Below are positions 10,900-25,400 of a stretch of DNA of 64,000 nt, in pieces. The notes beneath the pieces are model-generated. The model was not told where the DNA came from. It searched no databases and saw only the letters and a program-made list of their open reading frames with translations. The stretch spans positions 22,821,086 to 22,885,085 of the forward strand of contig CM066923.1 of the NCBI GenBank assembly GCA_033964015.1. Direction: 5' to 3'. Each line of letters begins with the position of its first letter. Within the stretch, counting starts at the first letter, position 1. This DNA comes from Scolanthus callimorphus. Taxonomy: Eukaryota > Cnidaria > Anthozoa > Actiniaria > Edwardsiidae. The translations under genes were made by a program, and so were the position numbers.

Positions 10900-11255
10900 T
10901 ACCCAGAGCTCCCAAGCTCGTCACCTCGCGGGGGAGGCTCTGGTGACAGCCAATGACGCATGCGCGAGATTTGATACAGAGCCGTTGAGAGAAACACCTT
11001 TCTGCGCATGCTCCAACGTTCAAAATCGACTAATCAGCGAAGGCCCTCAAATAGATGTCCCCAGAGCCTCGGCCCTGCGAGCAGACGAGCCGGGAGCTCT
11101 GGGTTCGAGAATGTTTCCTGATTGGCTGGTTTTGAACGTTGTGTGCATGCGCAGAAAGATCTTTCTCTCATCGGCTCTGTATCAAATCTCGCGCATGCGT
11201 CAGTGACTGTCACCAGAGCCTCCCCCGCGAGGAGACGAGCCGGGGAGCTCTGGGT
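10900..11255. mobile_element. Palindromic MITE with CpG-rich arms
   Basis: The left end is TACCCAGAGCTCCC and the right end GGGGAGCTCTGGGTA. Inner arms CTCTGGTGACAGCC and its complement and GCGCATGC motifs mirror each other. An extra right-end-like piece at about 11060-11115 shows a composite or tandem origin. Confidence 0.75.
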
Positions 11256-11315
11256 ACGAGAATGAGGGATTAAATAACATAAGCATGGCGTGAAGCACCA
11301 TGAGGCTCCACTTAC

Positions 11316-11351
11316 CGTAGATTTCTGGTTTTGGTGTTTGTTTTGCAGATT
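11316..11351 (-). CDS. Linker exon, 36 nt
   Basis: Phase 1-1 exon with acceptor ATCCCAG and donor GTAAGT. It encodes SAKQTPKPEIYG, a Pro/Lys hinge between Ig2 and Ig3. It has the same length and phase as the linker at 31818-31853 but a different sequence. This is the last exon whose frame is intact. Confidence 0.7.
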
Positions 11352-13413
11352 CTGGGATATAAAAGAAAGAACACCAAAGCGTCAATCTATTTGTACCCAT
11401 GAGTCATACCAGGGACGTGTGAAGAGATGGACTAGCAACTGAATATATTAAAGGCGAATGACGCACTCTGATTGGCTAAAGCTGTTCAAATCTCTTCACA
11501 CGTCCCTGGTCATACTCGATCACTTTTTCTCCGACTCCGCTTGCTTCACAAGTGAAAGACGGCTTTTAAGTGCTTGCTTTTATAACAAACAACACCATGT
11601 TGTCCTACTTCCCTCGTACAATAAAAGATCGGACCAGTCCACTGACTTTCCTCTGAACTAATACCAGACAACGTCGCGACGGAAGCCAGGCAACTGCACT
11701 AGGCGAAACAGGGTAAGAATCTGATTGGCTCATAAGATTTGATTGGCGGAACAGAAAAGCCAAAAACAAATCGATGTTTTGAAACGCGGGTCGCGATGCA
11801 CGATTTTAGCTATAAAGCTATTAGAAAATAACCTATGTGTATTGTGAATGTGCGCATTCTGATTGTTAAAAAGCGTGTTTGTAAGAGACCTGAGAAACAC
11901 GATTGTCACGCAACGCTGTAGCGCGTGTGTATGTTATTTTCTAAAAGCAATAAAAATACTTTCTGCGTGCTCTCTAGTTTTCTTACAAACACTCGGGAAT
12001 GTTGGTCGAACTGATAAAACTTGAAAGACACTCGCCTTCGGCTCGTGTCTTTCAAGTTTTGTTCAGATCTCCCAACATCCCCCTCGTGTTTGTAAGACAG
12101 CAGAGAGCACGCGGAAGTACTTTTATTGCTTAATTACAAACCTAGACTAGTATTTTTTCTATCCATCAGCTATTCTGGTCCGTTTACATAACCAAAAGTA
12201 TGCTAGAATCGGGACACATGGGACACTGATCCATCCTTTTCTCACCTGTAACAATAAGTTCCACCTCAGATTTAACTGGTTTACCATTATAAATCACCAG
12301 TCTACATCCGTACCACCCGCTATCCTCCAGTCTTAGCTGGTGTATTACCAAAGTAGCGTTGCCTTCCTTGGAGATCCGGTCTCGAAACCTCTCTGTGATG
12401 TTGGACGTAACTGACCACCCCCAGCGTGCCCTTTGTCTTCGTAGCCGAGTTGCGTTCTGTCACCTAATCAGGACGGAAATCACATTAGAACTTTTAGCAT
12501 ATTCTTTGGTTAAAGTTGTGAACTGTTGAAAGGGTTTGGTTAGTTGAAGGAGTCAGATAATCAAGTTATGAGGTAGAAACGTATGCTCGGATCCGATTGG
12601 CCAATGGACAAAATATTTCCTCAGCGAGCATCGTAACAGCAATATCGCGCTTAACATCCATACTAAGAAGGATTGACTTTGTGGCGGATGCTCAATCAAG
12701 TACTGGAATGAACCAATAAGGTTGTTTCACCAGGAACCACCATCTACTTTAAATTACTAATTCCTGGTGCACACTAGCGACATAACGACATAACGTCATA
12801 AGCGCACGCTCTCTATGCTCTTATGTACAAGTGTGAACATCCGACATAACAACATAACATCGACATAACGACATAAGAGAAAAACATGTTTTTCTCTTAT
12901 GTTGTTATGTTCTTATATCATTATGCGCTTATGTCGTTATGTCGCTAGTGTGCACCAGGCATAAGTCTAGAATAATCTTTTTTTAGACGTCACTACAGGA
13001 ATTGTTAATTTGAGAGTCATTCTCGAACCAGGATAGGCTCTGGGGACATCCATTTTGAGGACCGTCGCTGTCTGGCTGACTTTGAACGATGGCATATCAA
13101 GATAATGTGTCGTTTTTGTCAATGCCAACCCGTGCGTGACGCGGGCTACCTGTGTTTGAATTTCCGGGCTCCTGGGCCAAAATAAAGATGGCGGTCTACA
13201 GGAACAGCGATTCTCTCCAAAACCTGTAAGTTTTTGGCGATCTTTTTGACAATTTAGGACAAGAAATAAGCTATGAAACTTCTGGACTTCCAATTATGGT
13301 AAGTAGAAACTTCCATATAAGGACATTTTAGAAAACGACACATTTCAACGGGAACTTTCTTGATATGGGCGTGCGCAGAAAGTTGTTTGGGGGGGGGGGG
13401 GGGGTACTTGGGT

Positions 13414-13458
<45 letters not shown>

Positions 13459-16400
13459 GGGGGGGGGGGGGTGGGGGGGGGGGGTGGGGGGGGGGGGGGG
13501 GACTTGGGGGGGGGGCTGGGGGGGGGGGGGGGGGGGGGTTACTTCGTACCGCCTCAAATTGATCTCTTCCGCCTAGTCCCTGGCGCTTTGGGTGGGCTTC
13601 CTGTGCTCGTAGAGAACCGTGAGGATACGCGAGCACTGGGCCGAGCTCACCCGCAGAGCCTAGTGAAATTCACCAAAATCTACCCCGAATTGGTGAAAAC
13701 CTACCCCGCCTCAAATTCACTTCAAAATGTTGAAAAATAACATATTTTTAGCTAAGCGAACCAAGTTGATCCTTTTAAAAAGCAAAACACGCATCTTTAA
13801 AATGTATTCCATTCGTCGTTGTTTGCTATTTTCGAAAGGCTTCGGCACTGTGGCCATCTTGGATTTGGCGAATTTTCACTAGGCGTTCGGGGAGAGGGTT
13901 TCCTGTGACGTCACGTCACACATTCCTTACCACAACAGGGAAGCTCACCCACCGCCAGTGCTAGGCTGATCTCTTCCCCAACAGGGATTCGGAGGATCAC
14001 TTCCATATTTTTCACGATAGTAGTACCAAATAGGCGAATACCTGGCAAACGCTCGGTCCTTGTCCACCACCTCTTATTCCCACACAAGCGTACCGTCTCG
14101 CCTTCGGTTATGTACATAATGCTTCTAGGTGTTTTCAGAAAACCTTCAAGATTAAAATGAATAAATCAGTTAGGTACTGATTTTGTCTATTTTATCGTCT
14201 TCTCATCGAGTAATCTCTCTTTCTTACAACGGCTTTAAGGACCACCATCATGAGACCAACACAATTTGGCACATATTTCGGCCCTAAAAGATACCTTTTT
14301 TCACACTTTTTTTAATTATCAAGGCCGTATCTATAAATTTTTGTCTGGGGGGCAAGCTTGGTAATCCTTTGTTTTTGCTGGGGGGCAAGCAGGTTTTTTT
14401 TCGGCCCTGATTATACTACTACCATATACTACTACAATAATAAAGGTAGAGAATCAAGAAGAGAACACTGGCTATAGCTATCGAGATACAGTCTTAGAAC
14501 CTTGGCAAGAGGACCCCCATTAGTTTAGATGAAACTCGAGTTTGGTTCGTTTATTAGCTATTTTTTGTTTCTATTTTCTCATAAAATGCTAATCTTGAAA
14601 TAAATTCCTGCAACGTTAGTGGGAAAGATACCCAATCTCCTTAATTTTATTGAAGATTAAGATCACCCCTAAAAGAGACCACCCCCTAAAGATACACGAA
14701 CATCCCCCTTCCTCCCCCCCTCCCGGACTGAGAACCTTCACAGCACGTCCTCGAAGAACAATCATTCTTCGAGTTTACCCCTAAAAGATACGACGATCAT
14801 CCCCTCCCTCCCCCCCTCCCGACTGAGAACCATCACAGCCGTCCTCGAAGAACAATCATTCTTCGAGTTTACCCCTAAAAGATACGACGATCATCCCCTC
14901 CCTCCCTCCCTCCCTCCCGAGTGAGAACTCTCACAGCACGTCCTCGAAGAACAATCATTCTTCGAGTTTACCCCTAAAAGTACGACGATCATCCCCCTCC
15001 CTCTCCCCCTCCCGGACTGAGAACCATCACAGCACGTCCTCGAAGAACAATCATTCTTCGAGTTTACCCTAAAAGGTACGACGATCATCCCCCTCCCTCC
15101 CCCCCTCTCCCGGACCGAGAACCATCACAGCACGTCCTCGAAGAACAATCATTCTTCGAGTTTACCCCTAAAAGATACGACGATAATCCCCCTCCCTCCC
15201 TCCCTCCCGGACTGAGAACCTCACAGCACGTCCTCGAAGAACAATCATTCTTCGAGTTTACCCCTAAAAGGTACGACGATCATCCCCCTCCCTCCCCCCT
15301 CCCGGACTGAGAACCATCACAGCACGTCTCGAAGAACAATCATTCTTCGAGTTTACCCCTAAAAGGTACGACGATTAACCCCCTCCCTCCCCCCTCCCGG
15401 ACTGAGAACTCTCACAGCACGTCCTCGAAGACAATCATTCTTCGAGTTTACCCCTAAAAGGTACGACGATCATCCCCCTCCCTCCCCCCCTCCCGGACTG
15501 AGAACTCTCACAGCACGTCCTCGAAGAACAATCATTCTTCGAGTTTACACCTAAAAGGTACGACGATCATCCCCCTCCCTCCCCCCTCCCGGACTGAGAA
15601 CCATCAACAGCACGTCCTCGAGAACAATCATCTTCGAGTTTAACCCTAAAGGTACGACGATCATCCCCCTCCCTCCCCCCCTCCGGACTGAGAACTCTCA
15701 CAGCACCCTCGAAGAACAATCATTCTTCGAGTTTCCCCTAAAAGGTACGACGATCATCCCCCTGCCTCCCCCCCTCCCGGACTGAGAACTCTCACAGCAC
15801 GTCCTCGAAGAACAATCATTCTTCGAGTTTACCCCTAAAAGGTACGACGATCATCCCCCTCCCTCCCCCCCTCCCGGACTGAGAACTCTCACAGCACGTC
15901 CTCGAAGAACAATCATTCTTCGAGTTTACCCCTAAAAGGTACGACGATCATCCCCCTCCCTCCCCCCTCCCGACTGAGAACCATCACAGCACGTCCTCGA
16001 ATAACAATCATTCTTCGAGTTTACCCCTAAAAGGTACGACGATCATCCCCCTCCCTCCCCCCCTCCCGGACTGAGAACTCTCACAGCACGTCCTCGAAGA
16101 ACAATCATTCTTCGAGTTACCCCTAAAAGGTACGACGATCATCCCCCTCCCTCCCCCCCTCCCGGACTGAGAACCATCACAGCACGTCCCTCGAAACAAT
16201 CATTCTTCGAGTTTACCCCTAAAAGGTACGACGATCATCCCCCTCCCTCCCCCCCTCCCGGACTGAGAACTCTCACAGCACGTCCTCGAAGAACAATCAT
16301 TCTTCGAGTTTACCCCTAAAAGGTATGACGATCATCCCCCTCCCTCCCCCCCTCCCGGACTGAGAACCATCACAGCACGTCCTCGAAGAACAATCATTCT

Positions 16401-19400
16401 TCGAGTTTACCCCTAAAAGGTACGACGATCATCCCCCTCCCTCCCCCCCCTCCCGGACTGAGAACTCTCCACAGCACGTCCTCGAAGAACAATCATTCTT
16501 CGAGTTTACCCCTAAAAGGTACGACGATCATCCCCCTCCCTCCCCCCCTCCCGGACTGAGAACTCTCACAGCACGTCCTCGAAGAACAATCAGTCTTCGA
16601 GTTTACCCCTAAAAGTACGACGATCATCCCCCTCCCTCCCCCCCTCCCGGACTGAGAACTCTCACAGCACGTCCTCGAAGAACAATCATTCTTCGAGTTT
16701 ACCCCAAAAGGTACGACGATCACCCCCCTCCCTCCCCCCTCCCGGACTGAGAACCATCACAGCACGTCCTCGAAGACAATCATTCTTCGAGTTTACCCCT
16801 AAAAGGTACGACGATCATCCCCCTCCCTCCCCCCCTCCCGGACTGAGAACTCTCACAGCACGTCCTCGAAGAACATCATTCTTCGAGTTTACCCCTAAAA
16901 GGTACGACGATCATCCCCCCCCTCCCTCCCCCCCCCCCCCCCCCCCCTCCCGGACTGAGAACTCTCACAGCACGTCCTCGAAGAACAATCATTCTTCGAG
17001 TTTACCCCTAAAACGTACCAAAAAGGATGTGGCGTAGTTGACTTTGACCCTTAAAAGGTACCAACAAGTTAGCCTGAATTTCAGACGTATTTTCCTTAGG
17101 AATGTTCTCTCGTATTTTTTTAGGAGGTCGAAAATACCAGACTACCAACAAGAGTGATATTGATAAAACCATTGTCGATTTGTCTGCTAGAACGGACCCC
17201 TAACAGGTACCTATCTGGAATTTGTTTTTGCAATTTCAAGTTTTACCCCCTAAAAGGTACCCGAGGCCTGATTTTAAAACCTAAAAGCACCTCAGCAGCA
17301 TGCAACGCTAAATTTGGCGCGAAACGGGCACTATAGACCAAATCGGCTAACGCTGTTTACATCGTGTTGCCACCCAATTCAGATCATGTGATGATTCCTA
17401 GTTTGGGTGGATACTTTTGTTAGTACTGCACATGATACTCGTGCACTTCGGTGGAGCGAGAACAAAATATCCACTCAAAGGAATAATCACATGATATTAA
17501 AGGCACTAAAGGCAGAAGTCAACTACATTTCATTAAAAAGATCCATTATCCAAGGGAACAGCAGCGAAACAAAAATATGCTTTACGCGCGCCGTTAATAT
17601 TTTATTGATTTTTGAATACTTTCGATTGGCGTTTTTTTTTTTCGTTCAACTATGCGCGATGCATCTTGGGGGAGAAGTTCTTCAGAACAATGGTTCCTAT
17701 GACGCATGAAGAAGACATAGTAAATACAACAAAGAAGGTCTTTGTTCTTCTTTCTTTGTCTTCTTCGTGGTCTTTGTTCTACTTTCTATGTCTTCTTCAT
17801 GCGTCACAGGAACCATTGTTCACCCCACAGGATGCAGAAACGCATAGTTGAACGAAAAAAAATCGCCAATCGGAAATATTCAAAAATCAATAAATATTAA
17901 CGGCGCGCGGTAAACACATTTTTCTTTCGTTACTGTTCCTTTGGATAATGGATCTTTTTGATGAAATGTAGTTGACTTCTGCCTTTAGTGGCACTTTAAT
18001 TGGTGGCAACACGATGTAAACACCGTTAGCCGATTGGGCAATTCCAGAAAATATCCGCCTAGTTGTTACTTTTTGCGGATCTTCGAATACTTGAGGCTTA
18101 GGAAAAACCCATATAGAAACTCTAAAAAGGAGCAAAAGAAAAACATATTATTCAACATGCATATGACATGTACCATTTTTGAGAAACGTTTATTAAACTA
18201 TACCGTTTTGTTCCGGGGATTTCATTAGATATGTTAGGGAAAGTTGCGGGTTTTGGCGAAAGTAGTGCGTCCATGCAAGCTCAACTTATCCCGTATCGCC
18301 AACATCTTTTCTATTAATCTCAATGTGTGATTGTACAAAGTTGAACCTGATTGAACTAACAGTCGAAATAAGTACAAAATTATGGAGATCTGTCTTAGGA
18401 GGGACAAGTACGAACTGGGAAGCATTCTCTATCTATCGAAAACATATGGCACTTTTTTCCGCGCGTGAAATGACGTTCTTTTCTTTCTGAAAAATGCTAT
18501 TTTAGCAGACTGAAAAACAGTGAACTCCTTCAGAAGTTGAGCATCTTCAACCCCCCCCCTCCTCTTGTGACAAGAAATCCAGCTTCGAAACCCCCCCCCC
18601 CCCCCTTGCAATCAGAATTCCGAGCTTTAACCCCCCCCCCCCCCCATCCCTTCGAAATTTCCTAATGCAGCCCGTGGGGGGTACCTTTATTTTCTGGAAT
18701 TGCCCATTTTGTCTATTGGCTTATAGTCGTCCCCAAAAGCGGAAACTATCCAATGTCACGTGATCACTTTCGACCAATAAAAAAGGGACAAAAATTTAGC
18801 GTTGTACTATAATGTACTACTTATGACAGCACTACATTATCTTACCAATTTTCCCGTAGTATTTTATCGGCATCGATGCCTCTGAAGTATAAAAGAAAAC
18901 ACAAGGAATTATTTCAAGAGAAAGCAAGAGACGTAATTTTTTCTCATTTCAGATCATGTGGCACTCCCCGATGACTGTTTTTTCATTTCATTTTGCTACG
19001 TACAGAAGGATATATGAATATGGAAGCATCCCAAACAAAGTAATTACTCAAATGAATGCCACGTGATCTGAAATGGAACAAATTACAAATTACATCTTTA
19101 TAGACATATGGGGATTGCAATGACATCACACAACGGTGACAAATAAACACACCGGAAAACGATAAAATGGCTTAAAATATAAGAATTGACCCTAGTAAAT
19201 GACATTATGTCACCTCCACGCGGCTAAATACGAACCGGCCTGTGCATTGATATCTAGAGTTATCCATATTGGAGCGTAACACTTCCTAGATCCTAGAAAA
19301 TGATATTTTGCGACCTCCACTCGGCTAAATACGAACCGGCCTGCATTGATATCTAGAGGCTATCCATACTGGGGCGCAACACTTCGATGTCGTAAGGGTG

Positions 19401-22400
19401 TCGCAAATTGGTGTATAAATCTATTTGCACCATTTGTACAGATGTGACCCCCCCCCCCTCCCATCTCAAATCGTGGCTACGCCCTTGTGAGGGATGGCCG
19501 GGATATAGCCCATACATAGAAAACATCCTTGTTCGTTACCTTCGCATATCTTGTCTTTGACGCCGTATGCTACGGACTCCAGGTCATTATAGTTTGTAGC
19601 GTATACATGTTCATCGTCGTTAGCCATTTTCTGTAGTTCCTCAAGGCTTATTGAATATCCAATGCCGACTGCATATATGATAATCCCGGCATCCCTCACT
19701 TCCTTGGCAGCCTCTGTTACGTCATCAGTTGATTTACCGTCGAGGATCACTACAAGCATCCGGTGGCAGTTTCCACGCGCGCTGTTCTGAAAGAGCTCTT
19801 CGTACACGGTTTTGAGACCTTTTGCAGCGAAACTATTCCCGCCTTGTAAATAGTTGATGTTATCGATGTTCGAGCCTATTGTGGCGCTGTCAAATGACTC
19901 ATCGAATTGGACTTCTACTGTTGTATCCGTAGAGAATACCGCTACTCCGATTCGAGTCTTTTTTGGTGAAATCTTGAAGTATCGGGCAATACTTTCGACA
20001 AACTTGAGGACCGTGGGGAAGTTCCCTTGGTTCATCCCTGTATATGACGCTTCGATCAGGAATGCCAGGTCAAGAGAGACTTTGCAGAGGTACGGAGCTA
20101 GCAAAAAGGTATATATTAGTTATATATTATATATTATACATTATATATAAGTTATATCAACTATGCAAATTATATCATATCGTATATCATATATTAGTTA
20201 TATCAACTATACAAGTTATACTACTTAGATTACGTAATATTTACAATTTTAGGTGCAAGTATAGGACCCATGTATGAATAAGAGTTGAATTAGCTACGAG
20301 TATCGTAACTGTGCGGCCACGACTTGATAAATGACGGATCCTCGCCTTCTTCGCAGCCATTTGCAGGCGAATGATCAACTCTCTCGATGCACCGATACCC
20401 AGTTTGCGAAAGGTGGGTGCTACCAACCCCCACGTTCTTAGTTTAATGCCAGCACAGGTAAAAAAAATATTAAATACTGTGACCAGATATCCATGTGATA
20501 AAGCAGTGAATAAAATCGGTCAGTGAAGTGTCTTTATTTTTTTGGCTATTTTATCTGACTCAGAGTATATAATAAACAGCGTTATATAACACGAAAACTC
20601 GTGAATAAAAACGATATCAAGTTCTCGCCGTGTAACAATCTCTATATACCAAATTCCTCCAAAAGCTGTCATTACCATTCTGGTTCTAAACAAGGTACAT
20701 ATAGTTAGACTTAGACTGTACGGGGCAAGGCTCTAAATAGCACATATGGGACCAGAGGTGCCTTGAGGTGCATTAGGCACTTGGACTGTACGGGGCAAGG
20801 CTCTAATTAGCACATATGGGACCAGAGGTGCCTTGAGGTGCACGAGGCACTTGGACTGTACGGGGCAAGGCTCTAAATAGAACATATGGGACCAGAGGTG
20901 CCATGAGGTGCATGGGGCACTTGGACTGTACGGGGCAAGGCTCTAAATAGCACATATGGGACCAGAGGTGCCTTGAGGTGCATGGGGCACTTGGACTGCA
21001 CGGGGCAAGCCTCTAAATAGCACATATGGGACAAGAGGTGCCTTGAGGTGCATGAGGCACTTGGACTGTACGGGGCAAGGCTCTAAATAGCACATATGGG
21101 ACCAGAGGTGCCTTGAGGTGCATGGGGCACTTGGACTGTACGGGGCAAGGCTCTAAATAGCACATATGGGACAAGAGGTGCCTTGAGGTGCATGGGGCAC
21201 TTGGACTGTACGGGGCAAGGCTCTAAATAGCACATATGGGACCAGAGGTGCCTTGAGGTGCATGGGGCACTTGGACTGTACGGGGCAAGGCTCTAAATAG
21301 CACATATGGGACCAGAGGTGCCTTGAGGTGCATGGGGCACTTGGACTGTACGGGGCAAGGCTCTAAATAGCACATATGGGACCAGAGGTGCCTTGAGGTG
21401 CATGGGGCACTTGGACTGTACGGGGCAAGGCTCTAATTAGCACATATGGGACCAGAGGTGCCTTGAGGTGCATGGGGCACTTGGACTGTACGGGGCAAGG
21501 CTCTAATTAGCACATATGGGACCAGAGGTGCCTTGAGGTGCATGGGGCACTTGGACTGTACGGGGCAAGGCTCTAAATAGCACATATGGGACCAAAGGTG
21601 CCTTGAGGTGCATGGGGCACTTGGACTGTACGGGCAAGGCTCTAAATAGCACATATGGGACCAGAGGTGCCTTGAGGTGCATGGGCACTTGGACTGTACG
21701 GGGCAAGGCTCTAAATAGCACATATGGGACCAGAGGTGCCTTGAGGTACATGAGACACTTGGACTGTACGGGGCAATGCTCTAAATAGCACATATGGGAC
21801 CAGAGGTGCCTTGAGGTGCATGGGGCACTTGGACTGTACGGGGCAATGCTGTAAATAGCACATATGGGACCAGAGGTGCCTTGAGGTGCATGGGGCACTT
21901 GGACTGTACGGGGCAATGCTCTAAATAGCACATATGGGACCAGAGGTGCCTTGAGGTGCATGGGGCACTTGGACTGTACGGGGCAAGGCTCTAAATAGCA
22001 CATATGGGACCAGAGGTGCCTTGAGGTGCATGGGGCACTTGGACGGTACGGGGCAAGGCTCTAATTAGCACATATGGGACCAGAGGTGCCTTGAGGTGCA
22101 TGGGGCACTTGGACTGTACGGGGCAATGCTCTAAATAGCACATATGGGACCAGAGGTGCCTTGAGGTGCATGGGGCACTTGGACTGTACGGGGCAAGGCT
22201 CTAAATAGCACATATGGGACCAGAGGTGCCTTGAGGTGCATGGGGAGTTCAAGGATCGCAGACAAAAACATGACATTTTTGTTGACGCGTACCACGGTTC
22301 AGGGAAATCCGTAGTAGAAGCAGACATTCCCTACAAACCTTTTGGAGAAAGGCACAAGCGATAGAAAAGATTTCGTATGACTGTGAAAATTACCGCGACA

Positions 22401-25400
22401 TGGCGCGGTACTGTCGCGGTGGCGGTACGAAATCGAAATCGCGTAGTCGCGGTACGGTCACGGTCGCGGCGCGGTACAAATCTTTCGCGGCACTTTTCAC
22501 AGTCATACGAAATCTGCTCTACCACCTTCTACTAATCACTTTACTTACCAGGGCTTGGTTTGGGAGGCTCTATTTGAGGAAACAAAAAAGAAACGAGCAT
22601 GAGCTAAAGTTCAACCTCGTCCCCAGGGTCTTCTCGCTCGTTTTTCAAAATGGCGGTTAGCTCGGGAGAAGACCCTGGGGGAGGCTGAGTCACATGACCG
22701 TTTCAAAACAAAGGACAAACCTCGTTCCCATGTTTTCAAACAGTGGTCATGTGACTCAGCCTACCCCAGGGTCTTCTCCAGAGTCAACCGCCATTTTGAA
22801 AAACGACCGAGAAGACCCTGGGGACGAGGTTGGCTAAAGTTTTCTAATTATGCTACGTTTGCAGTGCGTTTCGTGAACACCTTATCTTAAAAGGACAGGG
22901 AAAAGACCATATTTTGTGATTTCCAACATATTCGAGGACGTAAAAATGTAAAAAAAATGGTAAATTGATGTTTATAGTGGTAGTGCACTTAGCTAGGCAG
23001 CTATTTCACAGACACTCCACTCAAATTGAAACCAAATATCTAATTATTAAGAATCCAAACTGCCAGAGAGGCAAACCAGTTGGCTATCTACAAGCATGGC
23101 CGAGAAGTCGATCCCGGCATTGCAATGTTTACAGCACCGAGAAAGAAATCCTGTTAGTGGTCAGCGAGTGGGACTTGAACTCGGATCACCGGATTACAAG
23201 TCCGACGCGCTGACCAATAGGCCACGCTGCCTCCCTATGACGATTCCGCACATCTACCTTGTTTCACTGGGGAATATTAGTGAAGACACGACACACGTCG
23301 CGGTTACGTGGGGGGTTCAAACATTTGCGATAAGCCAATCAAATTGGATATATTGAATTGAATATGCACGCAACACTGCGCATGGACTTTACAAAGTTAC
23401 TCTCGAAGACGGGTTTGGGCGGCCCGAAACAAAAAAGCTTTCATACAGTTAAATACAATCTCCTCTAAAAAAGGTAGCGTAAGCAGGAAGGTAGCGTAAG
23501 AGATGCTCGAGGATAGCGGATCCTCTCTTAATTAGTTGGTGCAAAGTCCACGGCATTATGAAAACAGCAGTAAATCACTGTACTGCAATAGCAGGTTTTC
23601 ATAACAGGCCCTTAAATACACAACGACTGAATAAGGGAAAATGGGTCTTTATTCCTGTAAGACCGACGCGATTACCCCCTAAGGGATAAAAGAAAAAACA
23701 AATTCAATCTAATGGCGTAACAACTTGCACGCACTGACTATACGCTGGCCGGTAAAACTGTGCAATGACCTTTTTACCCTTGATATAATTGGTTACTAAT
23801 CAGTTACTTCCTGCTTGATATTTAATCATGATAAACAAAGGTATATCACTCACTAAATACACAACGACTCGATGGGGGAAAATGGGTCTTTATTCCTGTA
23901 AGACCAACGCGATTACCCCAAACCCCCAGGCCCTACTTACTCAAGACTACAAGTTCCACCCTTGAGTTGACGGGTCCTCGGCCTCCATTCAACAGCAGCT
24001 CCATGCCGTAATAGCCGGCGTCGGTGTAGGCCACATTCTTTATTATAAACGTGACGACTCTTTCAGTCTGCTCCTCAAACACTCGTCCCGATAGCCGCTG
24101 TGGGATATCAGTAGAGACTACCCACTGCCAGATTCCGCTTTCCTGTTAATGAAAGATATAGGAGTTTTTAATTTCTGTAGTGGCCTTACACGGTTATGGT
24201 AGACGTTGGAATTGTTAATACAATCGCGTCACCATTCATAACTTTTATGACCTTTAAAAAAATCATGAATAATTAATAGGAACAACACAATAGAAACACA
24301 AAAAGAATCACAGGACCGTAGCGAGTTGTAAACCTGATGCAACCACAGGCAGCCCAAGTATAATGGTCGTTTAAAAAAAATATTCTGGCTTGGCGATATT
24401 TATAGTGTTTATGTGGCTTTGTGTAAGAGCAATCGAAAAACTCGCTAAATTGCTATAAAATCGTCACTGAGTTCTGGTAAATTATGGCAAATAAAAGTAG
24501 AAGACTTACATTAAGTTTTCCTGTTGTCCTTTCCTCGTCTAGAGGCGTTTAAGAGTATTTCCGAGGGTTCCACCGGGCCCCTCTAACCAGAGGGGAAGGC
24601 TCCAAACAACAATATCGAACGCCTCGCATCGCGACCGAATTTCTTCGATAAATCGCCACTCGATCGGCGCCCTAATCACACCAGGAGAACCGTCTTGCAT
24701 ATATCTTTCCTACAAAGCAGCGCTGTCTCGATTAAAACATCCGAACACGGTGAATTTCGGTATTTTTTTCCGTTACTTCGACAAGCCAATTTCACCGACT
24801 TGCGAAGTCAGGGGCCCTTTGGCCCCAGGAAAACCGTTGCTCCAGTTACAGCGTTGGCTTGGTAGCCAGGCCTTCTGGCTTGATAGCCAGGCCTTCTTGC
24901 AAAAAGTCACTGTCACATGTAGGGGCAGGCTAAATTTGCATGAACGACATGCAAATTTAGCCTGCCCCTACATGTGACAGTGACTTTTTGCAAGAAGGCC
25001 TGGCTATCAAGCCAGAAGGCCTGGCTAGGATAACGCTGTAACTGGAGCAACGGTTTTCCTGGGGCCAAAGGGCCCCTGACTTCGCAAGTCGGTGAAATTG
25101 GCTTCTCGAAGTTCAACGGAAAAATACCGAAATTCACCGTGTTCGGATGTTTTAATCGAGACAGCGCTGCTTTGTAGGAAAGATATATGCAAGACGGTTC
25201 TCCTGGTGTGATTAGGGCGCCGATCGAGTGGCGATTTATCGAAGAAATTCGGTCGCGATGCGAGGCGTTCGATATTGTTGTTTGGAGCCTTCCCCTCTGG
25301 TTAGAGGGGCCCGGTGGAACCCTCGGAAATACTCTTAAACGCCTCTAGACGAGGAAAGGACAACAGGAAAACTTAATGTAAGTCTTCTACTTTTATTTGC

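Noticed and set aside
13328..13740. Proline-rich and glycine-rich ORFs
   Set aside because: They lie on a poly-G tract.
14690..17018. CRISPR-like array (hairpin repeats at even spacing)
   Set aside because: Whole 97-bp units are repeated with no unique spacers, and the context is a eukaryotic intron.
21433..22327. ORFs of up to 166 codons on the minus strand
   Set aside because: They read through a 70-bp satellite in changing frames.
23160..23235. Functional tRNA-Thr gene
   Set aside because: Acceptor and T stems do not pair; best seen as SINE-derived.
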